This document shows, in pieces, positions 31,207 through 39,079 of a stretch of 45,488 bases of DNA. The stretch's first letter is position 1. Each line of letters begins with the position of its first letter. Origin of the DNA: an archaeon (GTDB lineage: Archaea; B1Sed10-29; JAJSAI01). The notes under the pieces were generated by a model. That model was not told the origin of the DNA and made no database searches. It worked only from the letters and a program-made list of their open reading frames with translations. Position numbers and translations under genes: made by a program. The stretch lies in NCBI GenBank assembly GCA_024274695.1, contig JAJSAI010000025.1:1-45488 (forward strand), written 5' to 3'.

Positions 31207-32070
31207 ATGGCGAAGATAAAAAAGAGGAAGATAGGCAGCTGGTACGAGACAGAAGTGTCAGGGAACAAGGTGCTGAAAAGGCTTAAAGAGAGTGTGCTGG
31301 CGGACTACAACAGACGACTGGAAAGGATTCTAGAGTGGGAAAAAGAGGAAATTCTGAGAGAGTTCAGAAAGCATTTTAAGAGAAAACCAAGGTATTCTGT
31401 CAAGATATCAAAAGACGGGAAGGTCATCGTGAAAACGAATCTGCCGGACAAGGAAGAGAAGATCCTGAAAGACATAATAAAGAGCAGGATAGAAAAGGCC
31501 ATGAGCATCATCCCCGAAGTGAACAAGGTGGTGTACGAAAGCGTTAAAAAGGCCCTTCCTGAGAACGTTCCGAAGAGGTTCGCGCCTGAAAAGATTGATG
31601 AGGTCTACGAGTACGGCGGGCGGACGCTGTACACCCTGCACAGGGACGCGCCCATAAAAGAGGTGCAACAGGATTACTCCAGGATACTGGACCTTTCCTT
31701 CAAGGCGTTCAAGAAGGGAGTTATCCTTGACACTCATTCTGGAAACTGGACAAAAACAAAGGACGGAAGGATATTGTACGTGGATTTTGAACCTCACTCC
31801 GTGACACTGGCGAGAGGACTGTTCCACGAGAGGATCCCCCAGCAGGATCTTGCCCTGAAAAGGTTTGTGGACTCTCTGGAGGAGATGATCTACTTCGCCG
31901 CGCTAGAGCGCCAGGGAAAAGAAAGCGAGAGGATGATCAACCACCTGCTCAAGGAGATACGCGAGAAAGCATACTCCGAACTGCCCGCCGAACAGGCAGA
32001 CAGGCTGGTTAACGATGTCCAAACATTCGTCGGCAGGCTCAAGGCAAGAAGAAAGTTAAGGGGGTCTTAA
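31207..32070 (+). CDS. small divergent kinase-like protein
   Basis: Not a named family, but the C-lobe motif is plain: D175-T-H177-S-G-N180-W then D193-F-E in ILYVDFEPHS. D-to-N spacing (5) and N-to-D spacing (13) equal those of canonical protein kinases. The 287-residue chain has a basic helical N-terminus and a possible N-lobe around VYEYGGRTLYTLHRDAP. The true start is ATG 31207; TATA-like GTTTAATAA at 31173-31181 is 26-34 bases upstream. The frame extends far upstream but there it is antisense to the Nudix gene. It overlaps the convergent DUF457 gene by 15 bases. Confidence 0.68.
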   Translation: MAKIKKRKIGSWYETEVSGNKVLKRLKESVLADYNRRLERILEWEKEEILREFRKHFKRKPRYSVKISKDGKVIVKTNLPDKEEKILKDIIKSRIEKAMSIIPEVNKVVYESVKKALPENVPKRFAPEKIDEVYEYGGRTLYTLHRDAPIKEVQQDYSRILDLSFKAFKKGVILDTHSGNWTKTKDGRILYVDFEPHSVTLARGLFHERIPQQDLALKRFVDSLEEMIYFAALERQGKESERMINHLLKEIREKAYSELPAEQADRLVNDVQTFVGRLKARRKLRGS

Positions 32071-32544
32071 CCACACCACCACAAGCCCTAGTACAAGGAA
32101 CCCGCTAACGTACAATGCCTTCGTCCACCCGAAAGAGAGGTGGTGGAACAGCAAGGCGAACGCTGCAAAGAACATCAGGAGAGTGACAGAGTACTCCAGC
32201 ATACCCCCCGTTTTCATCTTTCCGGCCTGGAGTTTTTTCTTTCCCGGCCAGAGCAGATGCACGCCCTCAGGAGTAAGCGCGTCTCCCAGCACGTGCGTGG
32301 CAAACCCTATTAGGAACAACTGCGCCGGAAGAGTGCCGAGGTTGTCCGCGATCAGGAGGCCCATTATTACCGCGAACCATATGTTATGGAAGAGCTTCCT
32401 GTGCAGCCCTTTCATGGGAAGATCGAAATCAGGGAGCATGGCGCCCAGGAGCACGAAAAGATAATAGGATAGAGGTATCGGCTGGAACGCCAGGGCTAAA
32501 GAGAACGCGAACAAACTGAGCGAAAGATGGCCTGCTCTGTTCAT
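32056..32544 (-). CDS. DUF457 membrane-bound metal-dependent hydrolase-like protein
   Basis: A 162-residue four-helix membrane protein of the DUF457/YbcI-YdjM type, predicted to be a metal-dependent hydrolase of unknown substrate. Conserved polar residues lie in the membrane: NRAGHLSLSL, GAMLPDFDLP, HRKLFHNIWF, GFATHVLGDALTPEGVHLLW. The start ATG at 32544 is the family's natural beginning. It converges on the kinase-like gene. Confidence 0.88.
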   Translation of the reverse strand: MNRAGHLSLSLFAFSLALAFQPIPLSYYLFVLLGAMLPDFDLPMKGLHRKLFHNIWFAVIMGLLIADNLGTLPAQLFLIGFATHVLGDALTPEGVHLLWPGKKKLQAGKMKTGGMLEYSVTLLMFFAAFALLFHHLSFGWTKALYVSGFLVLGLVVVWLRPP

Positions 32545-32619
32545 GCTCTCCCCCGTGTTTTCTTAAGGCAGCAAAACCAATAAAAAGCATTCAGTGAGAA
32601 AAAGAGGATGGTGGGATTC

Positions 32620-33300
32620 ATGGTGAAGATAGTGTTCTTGGGAGCTCCTGGTTCTGGGAAGGGAACCTACTCTGAAAGAATAAGCCCGAAACTGGGCGTC
32701 CCTCACATCAGCACAGGAGACATTTTCAGGGAGGCGGTCGCCAAAGGAACGGAACTTGGGAAGAAGGTGAAAGAGTACCTGGAATCAGGCTCGCTCGTTC
32801 CTGACGAGATCACGATCCAGGTGCTGAAAGAGAGGATATCCCAGCCCGACTGCGAGAAGGGATTCATACTGGACGGATTCCCGAGAACGCTCGAACAGGC
32901 CAAGGCACTTGACCAGATAACAGACATAGACATAGTTATCCTCTTGAACCTGCCTGAGGAACTGATAGTCAAGAAACTTGCAGGAAGGAGGGTGTGCGAG
33001 AAGTGCGGGAAGATCTACAACGTTGCAGACATATCCTACGGGAAACTGAGGCTGCCGCCCATGCTCCCTAAGAATCCTGAGGGCGTATGCGACGAGTGCG
33101 GCGGCAGGCTGGTCCAGAGAGAAGATGATAAAGAAGAAGTGATCAGGGAGAGGCTGAAAGTGTACCACGAGCTGACAGAACCCATAATAGAATACTACAA
33201 GAACCAGGGCAAGCTCGTCACCGTGGAAGTTGACGCTCCAGCGGACGAGATGGCCGAAAAAATCCTGAAGATTATTAGGGAAAAGACAGGGAAGGAATGA
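32620..33300 (+). CDS. adk: adenylate kinase, zinc-finger LID type
   Basis: Interconverts ATP+AMP and 2 ADP. P-loop [11 protein letters not shown] is at the N-terminus, followed by [28 protein letters not shown] and the LID with two CxxC pairs (CEKCGKIYN and CDECGGRL) that bind zinc. This is the long bacterial-like form of 226 residues. ATG 32620 is chosen with GGTGGGA just upstream; the ATG at 32608 lacks a well-placed ribosome site. It is followed directly by ftsZ. Confidence 0.95.
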   Translation: MVKIVFLGAPGSGKGTYSERISPKLGVPHISTGDIFREAVAKGTELGKKVKEYLESGSLVPDEITIQVLKERISQPDCEKGFILDGFPRTLEQAKALDQITDIDIVILLNLPEELIVKKLAGRRVCEKCGKIYNVADISYGKLRLPPMLPKNPEGVCDECGGRLVQREDDKEEVIRERLKVYHELTEPIIEYYKNQGKLVTVEVDAPADEMAEKILKIIREKTGKE

Positions 33301-33362
33301 GAAACGGTTATAAACACCTTAAGATAAAAAAGAACAAGAACGGGGAAAAAGGAGGCCTTAAC

Positions 33363-34490
33363 TTGAAGTCCATGATCACCGCGTCACTCAAAAAGGCTAA
33401 AAAGAAGCCCAAGCAGGCTGGCACTAAAAAGACTGGCAAGAGCCAGCACATTGAAGGGATAACAGACGAAGAACTTGAAAAGACCCTGCGGGAAAGCTCT
33501 GCCAGGATAAAGGTCGTCGGAACCGGAGGGTCGGGGAACAACACCATCGCGAGAATGAACGAGATCGGAATCTACGGGGCTGAACTCATAGCAGTCAACA
33601 CTGACGCGCAACACCTGCTGAACACCCCCGCAGACAAGAAGGTGCTCATAGGAAAAAAGCTCACCAACGGGCTTGGGGCAGGATCCAACCCTGAAATAGG
33701 AGAGGCTGCCGCAAAGGAGTCAAAGGCAGAGCTTGAAAAGGTGCTCAAAGGAAGCAACCTGGTGTTCATAACCTGCGGTCTCGGAGGAGGGACAGGAACA
33801 GGCTCTGCCCCCATAATCGCGCAGGTCGCGAAGGAGCTTAACGCCCTAACAATAGGGATCGTCACCCTCCCGTTCTCGGTGGAAGGCAGGAAAAGGCTTG
33901 AGAACGCTATCGGAGGGCTGAAAAAGCTCAAGAAGGCCTGTGATACAGTCATAGTCATACCTAACGACAAGCTTCTGGAGATAGTGCCGGAACTGCCCCT
34001 AAACGCGGCGTTCAAGGTGGCTGATGAAGTGCTCACCAACGCTGTGAAAGGCATTGCAGAGATGATAACCAAGCCAGGCCTCGTGAACCTTGACTTTGCC
34101 GACGTGAAAACAATACTCGAGAACGGCGGCGCGGCAATGATCGGCCTAGGAGAGTCCAGTGCAGACTCCAGCTCAGAAACAAGGGCTCTCGAGGCCATAG
34201 AAGAAGCGCTCAATTCCCCGCTTCTGGACGTTGACATATCCGAAGCGGACAGGGCACTCATCAATGTGGTGGGAAGCCCGGACATGACCCTAAAAGAGGC
34301 TGAGATAATCTGCGAGGCCGTAGCTAGCAAGATTCACTCTAACGCGCACATAATCTGGGGAGCGATGATATCAGAGGACATGCCCAGGAACACCATAAGA
34401 GCAATGATAGTGATCGCAGGAGGCAAGGTACCATACTTTGACATAGAACCAGGAGCAGGCCCCGACCTGGACATAGAGTACGTAAAGTAA
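33363..34490 (+). CDS. ftsZ: cell division protein FtsZ
   Basis: The tubulin-like GTPase that forms the division ring. It contains [15 protein letters not shown], the tubulin signature [10 protein letters not shown], the T5/T6 region [14 protein letters not shown] and the T7 loop [10 protein letters not shown], and ends with FDIEPG...DIEYVK. An N-terminal Lys-rich extension of ~45 residues precedes the core. The frame opens at 33297 (ATGA with adk), but TATA-like GGTTATAAAC at ~33306-33315 and GGAGG at 33351-33355, 7 bases before TTG 33363, favour the later start. It heads the ftsZ-secE-spt5-L11 group. Confidence 0.94.
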   Translation: MKSMITASLKKAKKKPKQAGTKKTGKSQHIEGITDEELEKTLRESSARIKVVGTGGSGNNTIARMNEIGIYGAELIAVNTDAQHLLNTPADKKVLIGKKLTNGLGAGSNPEIGEAAAKESKAELEKVLKGSNLVFITCGLGGGTGTGSAPIIAQVAKELNALTIGIVTLPFSVEGRKRLENAIGGLKKLKKACDTVIVIPNDKLLEIVPELPLNAAFKVADEVLTNAVKGIAEMITKPGLVNLDFADVKTILENGGAAMIGLGESSADSSSETRALEAIEEALNSPLLDVDISEADRALINVVGSPDMTLKEAEIICEAVASKIHSNAHIIWGAMISEDMPRNTIRAMIVIAGGKVPYFDIEPGAGPDLDIEYVK

Positions 34491-34505
34491 AAAAAGGGAT
34501 GAGCG

Positions 34506-34676
34506 ATGAGACTGAAAACGTTCTTAGACAACGCTATCAGGATTCTCAAACTGGCAAGAAAACCCACTAAAGAAGAGTTCAAACTAGTAGCCAAGATAAC
34601 AGGGCTGGGAATACTGCTCATAGGGGCAGTAGGGTTCATGGTGCTCGCCATAAAACACATTTTCCCATCAATATGA
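34506..34676 (+). CDS. secE: preprotein translocase subunit SecE (Sec61 gamma)
   Basis: A 56-residue reading frame beginning MRLKTFLDNAIRILKLARKP with the SecE/Sec61-gamma pattern: an amphipathic helix (ARKPTKEEFKLVAKITGLG) and one membrane helix (GILLIGAVGFMVLAIKHIF). SecE is the clamp subunit of the SecYEG channel. GGGATGA lies just before the ATG, 15 bases after ftsZ. Its place directly before spt5 is the conserved archaeal order, which supports the call. Confidence 0.92.
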   Translation: MRLKTFLDNAIRILKLARKPTKEEFKLVAKITGLGILLIGAVGFMVLAIKHIFPSI

Positions 34677-34694
34677 ACAGGACGGTGGAAGGTA

Positions 34695-35132
34695 ATGGCT
34701 TTGTACGCTGTCAGGACCACTATAGGCCAAGAGAAGACAGTAGCCGAGTCCCTGAAAACAAAGCAGAAAAAGCACGGGGAGGACATATACTCAATAGTGT
34801 ACATTGACTCCTTCAGAGGGTACCTGCTCATAGAAGCTGAAAGCGAGGAAGAAGTCAAGAAGGTTTCGTACGGAGTACCCCACGTCAAGGGTGTTGTGAA
34901 AGGAGAGATGGACTACTCCGAAGTAGAGAAGTTCCTGGAACAGAAGCCGCTAATAGAGGGAATAAGCAGGGGAGACATCGTCGAAATCACCAGCGGAGCG
35001 TTCAAAGGAGAAAAGGCAAGGGTTATAAGAGTAGACGAGAGCAAAGAAAAGGTTACCGTGGAGGTCATAGAAGCCACGGTGCCAATCCCGATAACAGTGA
35101 ACGCGTCGGCAGTAAGAAAGACAACACTATAA
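34695..35132 (+). CDS. spt5: transcription elongation factor Spt5/NusG
   Basis: Binds the RNA polymerase clamp and supports processive elongation. The NGN domain (YAVRTTIGQEKTVAESLKTK, FRGYLLIEAES, VPHVKGVVKG) is followed by a KOW domain (SRGDIVEITSGAFKGEKARV). The length of 145 residues is typical. It starts 18 bases after secE, and GGTGG precedes the ATG. Confidence 0.96.
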   Translation: MALYAVRTTIGQEKTVAESLKTKQKKHGEDIYSIVYIDSFRGYLLIEAESEEEVKKVSYGVPHVKGVVKGEMDYSEVEKFLEQKPLIEGISRGDIVEITSGAFKGEKARVIRVDESKEKVTVEVIEATVPIPITVNASAVRKTTL

Positions 35133-35146
35133 AAAGGTGGTATGAT

Positions 35147-35740
35147 ATGGCTGAAAAAAGGATCAGCGCACTAGTAGAAGGAGGGAAAGCAACCGCAGGA
35201 CCACCGATAGGACCTGCACTAGGACCCCTTGGAATAAACGCGGGTAAAGTAGTTGCTGAGATAAACGAGAAAACCAAGGAGTTCGCGGGAATGACAGTCC
35301 CGGTAACAATCATAGTAGACACTGACACTAAAGAGTACAGGATAGAGATCGGAACACCTCCCACTTCAGCGCTCATAAAAAAGGTCATAGGAGTAGAGAA
35401 GGGATCTGGAAACCCCAAGGAAGTCAAGATAGCTGACCTGCTAATAGACGAGGTCATCCAGATAGCAAAGTCAAAACAGGAAGCATCACACGGCAAGGAC
35501 CTAAGGGCTATAGTAAACGAGGTTCTTGGAACCTGCCTGAGCATGGGAGTGACGGTAGAAGGGAAAGACCCCAGAGAAGTACAGAAAGAAGTAAAGGAAG
35601 GCAAGTACGACGAAAAAATAAAAGGAATCACACCACTGAAAGAACTTTCTCCAGAAGAAAGACAGAAAAGAGCCCAAAGAGCAAAACAGCTTACAGAAAA
35701 GAAAGAAGAAACAACCGGTAAGGGCAAGAAGAAAAAGTGA
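35147..35740 (+). CDS. rpl11: ribosomal protein uL11
   Basis: The protein of the GTPase-associated centre. It shows the proline-rich N-terminal ATAGPPIGPALGPLGINAGK signature and the C-terminal RNA-binding domain (PTSALIKKVIGVEKGSGNPK, HGKDLRAIVNEVLGTCLSMG). The family normally ends near residue 160; this one has ~35 more residues, mostly charged (SPEERQKRAQRAKQLTEKKE). It is 14 bases after spt5 and is the last gene before the L1 promoter. Confidence 0.97.
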   Translation: MAEKRISALVEGGKATAGPPIGPALGPLGINAGKVVAEINEKTKEFAGMTVPVTIIVDTDTKEYRIEIGTPPTSALIKKVIGVEKGSGNPKEVKIADLLIDEVIQIAKSKQEASHGKDLRAIVNEVLGTCLSMGVTVEGKDPREVQKEVKEGKYDEKIKGITPLKELSPEERQKRAQRAKQLTEKKEETTGKGKKKK

Positions 35741-35754
35741 CCCTTACCAAAACC

Positions 35755-35828
35755 TTTATATACCCAAACAAGAGATAAGATTAAAAGCGTCTCCCGCAAG
35801 CACTATCCCTTTTGGGGATAGGAGGGGC
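35755..35828 (+). promoter_or_regulatory. L1-P0-L12 operon promoter and leader hairpin
   Basis: TTTATATA at 35755-35762 is a clear TATA box; transcription should begin near 35785-35790. The leader carries a stem-loop TATCCC (35804-35809) / GGGATA (35815-35820) with loop TTTTG, and GGAGGGG (35821-35827) directly follows as the Shine-Dalgarno site for GTG 35836. Known archaeal L1 operons are autoregulated by L1 binding its mRNA; that this hairpin is such a site is inference. Confidence 0.6.
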
Positions 35829-35835
35829 ATTCTAA

Positions 35836-36471
35836 GTGGATTGGGTTAAAGCAATAAAAGAGGCCAAAGAAAAGTCAAAGAAGAGAAACTTCATCCAGTC
35901 CCTAGAGTTAATACTCAATTTTGAGAGGGTTGATTTTTCCAAGACAGAAAACAGGATAAACATGGACGTTCTCCTGCCCAAGGGCAGGGGCAAGGACGTC
36001 AAGGTAGCAGTCATAGCGGGAAAAGAACTTCTTCCTGAAGCGAAAAAGACCGCTGACAAGGTACTAACAGAAGAGGATGTCGTGAAACTAGGCAAGGACA
36101 AGAAGGAAGCTAAAAAGCTGGCCAGCCAGTATCATGCGTTCATATGCCAAGCGAATCTCATGCCTTTGGTCGGTAAGGAGCTCGGCCAGGTTCTCGGACC
36201 AAGAGGCAAGATGCCCACTCCAGTTCCACCCAACGCGAAACTGGAGCCTATAATCAAGAGGCTCAAGAACAGCGTGAAGATAAGGACTAAAGGAAAGTTC
36301 CTGCCCACCCTGCACGCTCCGATAGGAACAGAGGACATGAGCGACGAGGACCTAGCGGAGAACGCAAAGGCAGTATACAACGCGGTAGTGCAGAAACTGC
36401 CTCAGAAGGAGGCTAACGTCAAGTCCGTGTACATTAAGACGAGCATGGGCCCCAGTGTAAAGGTGGTGTAG
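35836..36471 (+). CDS. rpl1: ribosomal protein uL1
   Basis: L1-stalk protein, and in archaea a repressor of its own operon. It has RNFIQSLELILNFERVDFSK, KVAVIAGKELLPEA, LGPRGKMPTPVPPNAKLEPI and VKSVYIKTSMGPSVKV. The 211-residue length fits. The start is GTG at 35836 behind GGAGGGG. The next gene follows 1 base after its stop. Confidence 0.97.
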   Translation: MDWVKAIKEAKEKSKKRNFIQSLELILNFERVDFSKTENRINMDVLLPKGRGKDVKVAVIAGKELLPEAKKTADKVLTEEDVVKLGKDKKEAKKLASQYHAFICQANLMPLVGKELGQVLGPRGKMPTPVPPNAKLEPIIKRLKNSVKIRTKGKFLPTLHAPIGTEDMSDEDLAENAKAVYNAVVQKLPQKEANVKSVYIKTSMGPSVKVV

Positions 36472-36472
36472 A

Positions 36473-37303
36473 ATGCCAGCAGAATGGAAACAAAGGGTAG
36501 TGCAAGAAGTCAAGGAGATGGTCTCCGGCAGCAAGGTAGTTGGGATCGTAAGCCTGCTTAACCTGCCTTCTGCACAGTTCCAGGAAATAAAGAAAAAACT
36601 AAGGGGCTCTGCGACCATCAAGGTGTCACGATCACGCTTGCTCAAGATGGGCCTAGAACAGGCTGGAGAAGAATACAAAGTTCTCGAGAAATACATCGAA
36701 GGACCCTGCGCGATAATCGTCTCTGAAAAAGACCCGTTCGAACTGTACCAGGTAATAAAGAAGAACAGGACCAAAGCATACGCCAAGCCAGGGATGATAG
36801 CAGAGGATGACATAATAGTGGAAGCAGGAGACACTGGAATACCAGCAGGCCCTGCTCTCGGAGAACTGAAGGCAGCCGGCCTGCCTGTCAAGCTTGATCA
36901 GGGCAAGATCGCCGTGCTCAAAGATACTGTGTTCGTGAAGAAGGGGGAGATAGTAACCCCTGAAAAAGCAGCGATCCTAGCCAAGCTGGACATAAAACCC
37001 ATGGAAATCGGCCTGAAGATAAAAGCATTGTACGCTGACGGCATCGTGTACGAGCCAAGCGTGCTGGACATAGACACTGAAAAGGTGTTCAACGACTTTA
37101 TCACAGCACACTCTCAGGCAGTCAACCTGTCTGTTAACGCAGGAATCATAAACAAGTACTCAATACAGCCTCTGTTAACCAAGGCGGTCTCTGAAGCCAG
37201 GGCCCTGGCCTTGGAGGCCAACGTGTACACCAAAGAAACAATAAAAGACATAATAATCAAGGCCCACAGGGCCGCAGAAGCGCTCAAGACAAGAACAGGA
37301 TAA
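36473..37303 (+). CDS. rpl10: ribosomal stalk protein P0/uL10, short C-terminus
   Basis: Base of the stalk that anchors L12 dimers. The uL10 domain (WKQRVVQEVKEMVSGSKVVG, PCAIIVSEKDPFELYQVIKK) and the archaeal insertion (TGIPAGPALGELKAAGLPVK) are present, as is a helical spine of three L12-binding helices at the end. Most archaeal P0 proteins continue with an acidic hinge and a conserved phenylalanine-containing tip; here the chain stops at EALKTRTG (276 residues), so that tail is absent. It lies between L1 and L12. Confidence 0.95.
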   Translation: MPAEWKQRVVQEVKEMVSGSKVVGIVSLLNLPSAQFQEIKKKLRGSATIKVSRSRLLKMGLEQAGEEYKVLEKYIEGPCAIIVSEKDPFELYQVIKKNRTKAYAKPGMIAEDDIIVEAGDTGIPAGPALGELKAAGLPVKLDQGKIAVLKDTVFVKKGEIVTPEKAAILAKLDIKPMEIGLKIKALYADGIVYEPSVLDIDTEKVFNDFITAHSQAVNLSVNAGIINKYSIQPLLTKAVSEARALALEANVYTKETIKDIIIKAHRAAEALKTRTG

Positions 37304-37324
37304 TGCTTTAAGGAGGTATGAAAA

Positions 37325-37633
37325 ATGGAATACGTGTACGCAGCACTCTTGCTACACTCTGCCGGAAAAGAGATAACAGAGGACAACGTGAAGAACGTCC
37401 TCAAGGGAGCAGGAATAGAGCCTGACGACGCGAGAGTAAAAGCGCTGATAGCCAGCCTCAAGGAAGTGAACATAGAAGAAGCGATCAAGCAGGCTGCAGT
37501 CGCACCAGCCGCAGCACCGGCAGCACCAGCAGCTGCACCGGCAGAAGAGAAGAAAGAGGAAAAGAAGGCTGCAGAAGAGGAGAAGAAGAGCGAGGAAGAA
37601 GCAGCGGGAGGACTAGCATCCTTGTTCGGATAA
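37325..37633 (+). CDS. rpl12: ribosomal protein P1/L12
   Basis: The mobile stalk protein that recruits translation factors. The N-terminal dimerisation domain ([40 protein letters not shown]), an Ala/Pro hinge, an acidic stretch and the conserved tip GGLASLFG are all present in 102 residues. GGAGGT is just before the ATG. It is the last gene of the L1 operon. Confidence 0.97.
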   Translation: MEYVYAALLLHSAGKEITEDNVKNVLKGAGIEPDDARVKALIASLKEVNIEEAIKQAAVAPAAAPAAPAAAPAEEKKEEKKAAEEEKKSEEEAAGGLASLFG

Positions 37634-37681
37634 ACCTTTTTATACCCCCTCTCCCTCTCTTAGATGCAAGGGTGAACAAGG

Positions 37682-37978
37682 ATGCCTGCAAAAAAAGCTG
37701 CCAAGAATAGTAATGAGAAGGTATTCAACTACCTTCTGGTACAGTACTTGAAGGAAATGTCCAACGAGCTCACTTACTTGCTCCTGGTAGTCGCTGCTCT
37801 CTTCCTGTTCATGATCCTGGATGTACTGCCGGAGATAACAGGCAGGCCGCCCATAGAATCATACTCTGCTGTCAGGACAGTGTTCATAATCCTGGTGGTA
37901 GGAGGATTTTTCCTTTTCGGAATATCCAACGCAACCAAGAAGAGGATTGAAAAACAGATGATCAGGATCCTGTCCTGA
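37682..37978 (+). CDS. small two-helix membrane protein
   Basis: Not recognised. A basic N-terminus (MPAKKAAKNSNEKVFNYL) is followed by two hydrophobic helices (LTYLLLVVAALFLFMILDVL and VRTVFIILVVGGFFLFGISN) and a basic tail (KKRIEKQMIRILS), suggesting both ends are cytoplasmic. TTTTTATA at 37637-37644 gives its own promoter with a short leader containing GGGTGA. Confidence 0.75.
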   Translation: MPAKKAAKNSNEKVFNYLLVQYLKEMSNELTYLLLVVAALFLFMILDVLPEITGRPPIESYSAVRTVFIILVVGGFFLFGISNATKKRIEKQMIRILS

Positions 37979-37992
37979 GAACATTACTTCTT

Positions 37993-39078
37993 TCAGTGGT
38001 TTATTCTAGCATAGGCCGCGGGCTGTTTCAGCCCGTGTCCTGTAACCAGTAGCACTATTCTCTCGTCAGTCCTGCCTATTTCCTTCTCCACCGCGGCAAG
38101 GGTCGCGGCACTGGCCGGCTCGGCGAAAATGCCTTCAGCAGCCAGTTTTTTCATGGCCCTGAGAATCTGGTTGTCTGTGACAGAGCAGAAGAAGCCCTTA
38201 GACTCGTTGACCGCGTCAATTGCTGTCCAGCCGTTAAAAGGTTCTTTGACTGCTATGGACGAGGCGATAGTGTGCCTGCCTGGGTCTGGCATCGGGAACC
38301 GGTCAAGCCCCTCTTCCCACGCTCTCACGATCGGAGAAAAGCCCTCGGCCTGGACTCCAACCATGACAGGAAGTTTTTTAGACGCTCCCGCCTGCTTGAG
38401 TTCCTTGAACCCCTTCCACACCGCGGTGAAAAGGCCGCCTGTCCCGACAGGCACTACCACAGTGTCAGGCACGCCTATTTCTTCAAATATCTCGAACGCG
38501 ACAGTCTTTTCTCCTTCAAGGTAGTAAGGATTCACTCCTGTCATGGCGATGTAGTATTTTCTCCTGTTCTCCCAGAGTTTTGAGAAGCACTCTGAGAACG
38601 TTCCTTTAACCTTTCTCACCCTCGCACCATACGCTATTATCTGGGTTATCTTCTGAGGGGGAGTGTCTTCGGGCACGAAAACTTCCGCGCTGATGTTCGC
38701 ATAGGCAGAGTACGCGGCAACGCTCGCGCCCATGTTTCCTGTGCTCGCGACACCCACCTTACCGTACCCTTCTCCCAGCGCGTGGGAGATGACCAGAGCA
38801 GTGCCCCGGTCTTTAAATGAGCCAGTGGGATTATCTCCCTCGAACTTGTAGTACATTTCAGGATACTTTCTGACAAAATCCCTGTTCTTGACGAGAGGAG
38901 TCCATCCTTCTCCCATGCTTATTCTTTCCTTGACCGGAGGGAGCATTCCAGAATACCGCCAGACGCCCTCTCCCTCGGGATTCCAGAGCGTTTTTCCTTT
39001 CCACAGGAGAACTGACCCGCAGCGGCAGAAGTACCTGAACCTGGAGTAAGTCTTCCCGCATTCAGGACACTCAAACAT
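37993..39078 (-). CDS. thrC: threonine synthase
   Basis: A PLP enzyme converting O-phosphohomoserine to threonine. The N-terminal zinc ribbon is CPECGKTYSRFRYFCRCG, the PLP lysine is in NPTGSFKDRG, and ASTGNMGASVAAYSA and PVGTGGLFTAVWKG bind the cofactor phosphate and substrate. The 361-residue length is the archaeal class. The ATG at 39078 is 1 base after the stop of the lipoprotein gene, so they share a transcript although their functions seem unrelated. A cysteate synthase or related paralogue is a less likely alternative. Confidence 0.92.
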   Translation of the reverse strand: MFECPECGKTYSRFRYFCRCGSVLLWKGKTLWNPEGEGVWRYSGMLPPVKERISMGEGWTPLVKNRDFVRKYPEMYYKFEGDNPTGSFKDRGTALVISHALGEGYGKVGVASTGNMGASVAAYSAYANISAEVFVPEDTPPQKITQIIAYGARVRKVKGTFSECFSKLWENRRKYYIAMTGVNPYYLEGEKTVAFEIFEEIGVPDTVVVPVGTGGLFTAVWKGFKELKQAGASKKLPVMVGVQAEGFSPIVRAWEEGLDRFPMPDPGRHTIASSIAVKEPFNGWTAIDAVNESKGFFCSVTDNQILRAMKKLAAEGIFAEPASAATLAAVEKEIGRTDERIVLLVTGHGLKQPAAYARINH

Positions 39079-39079
39079 T

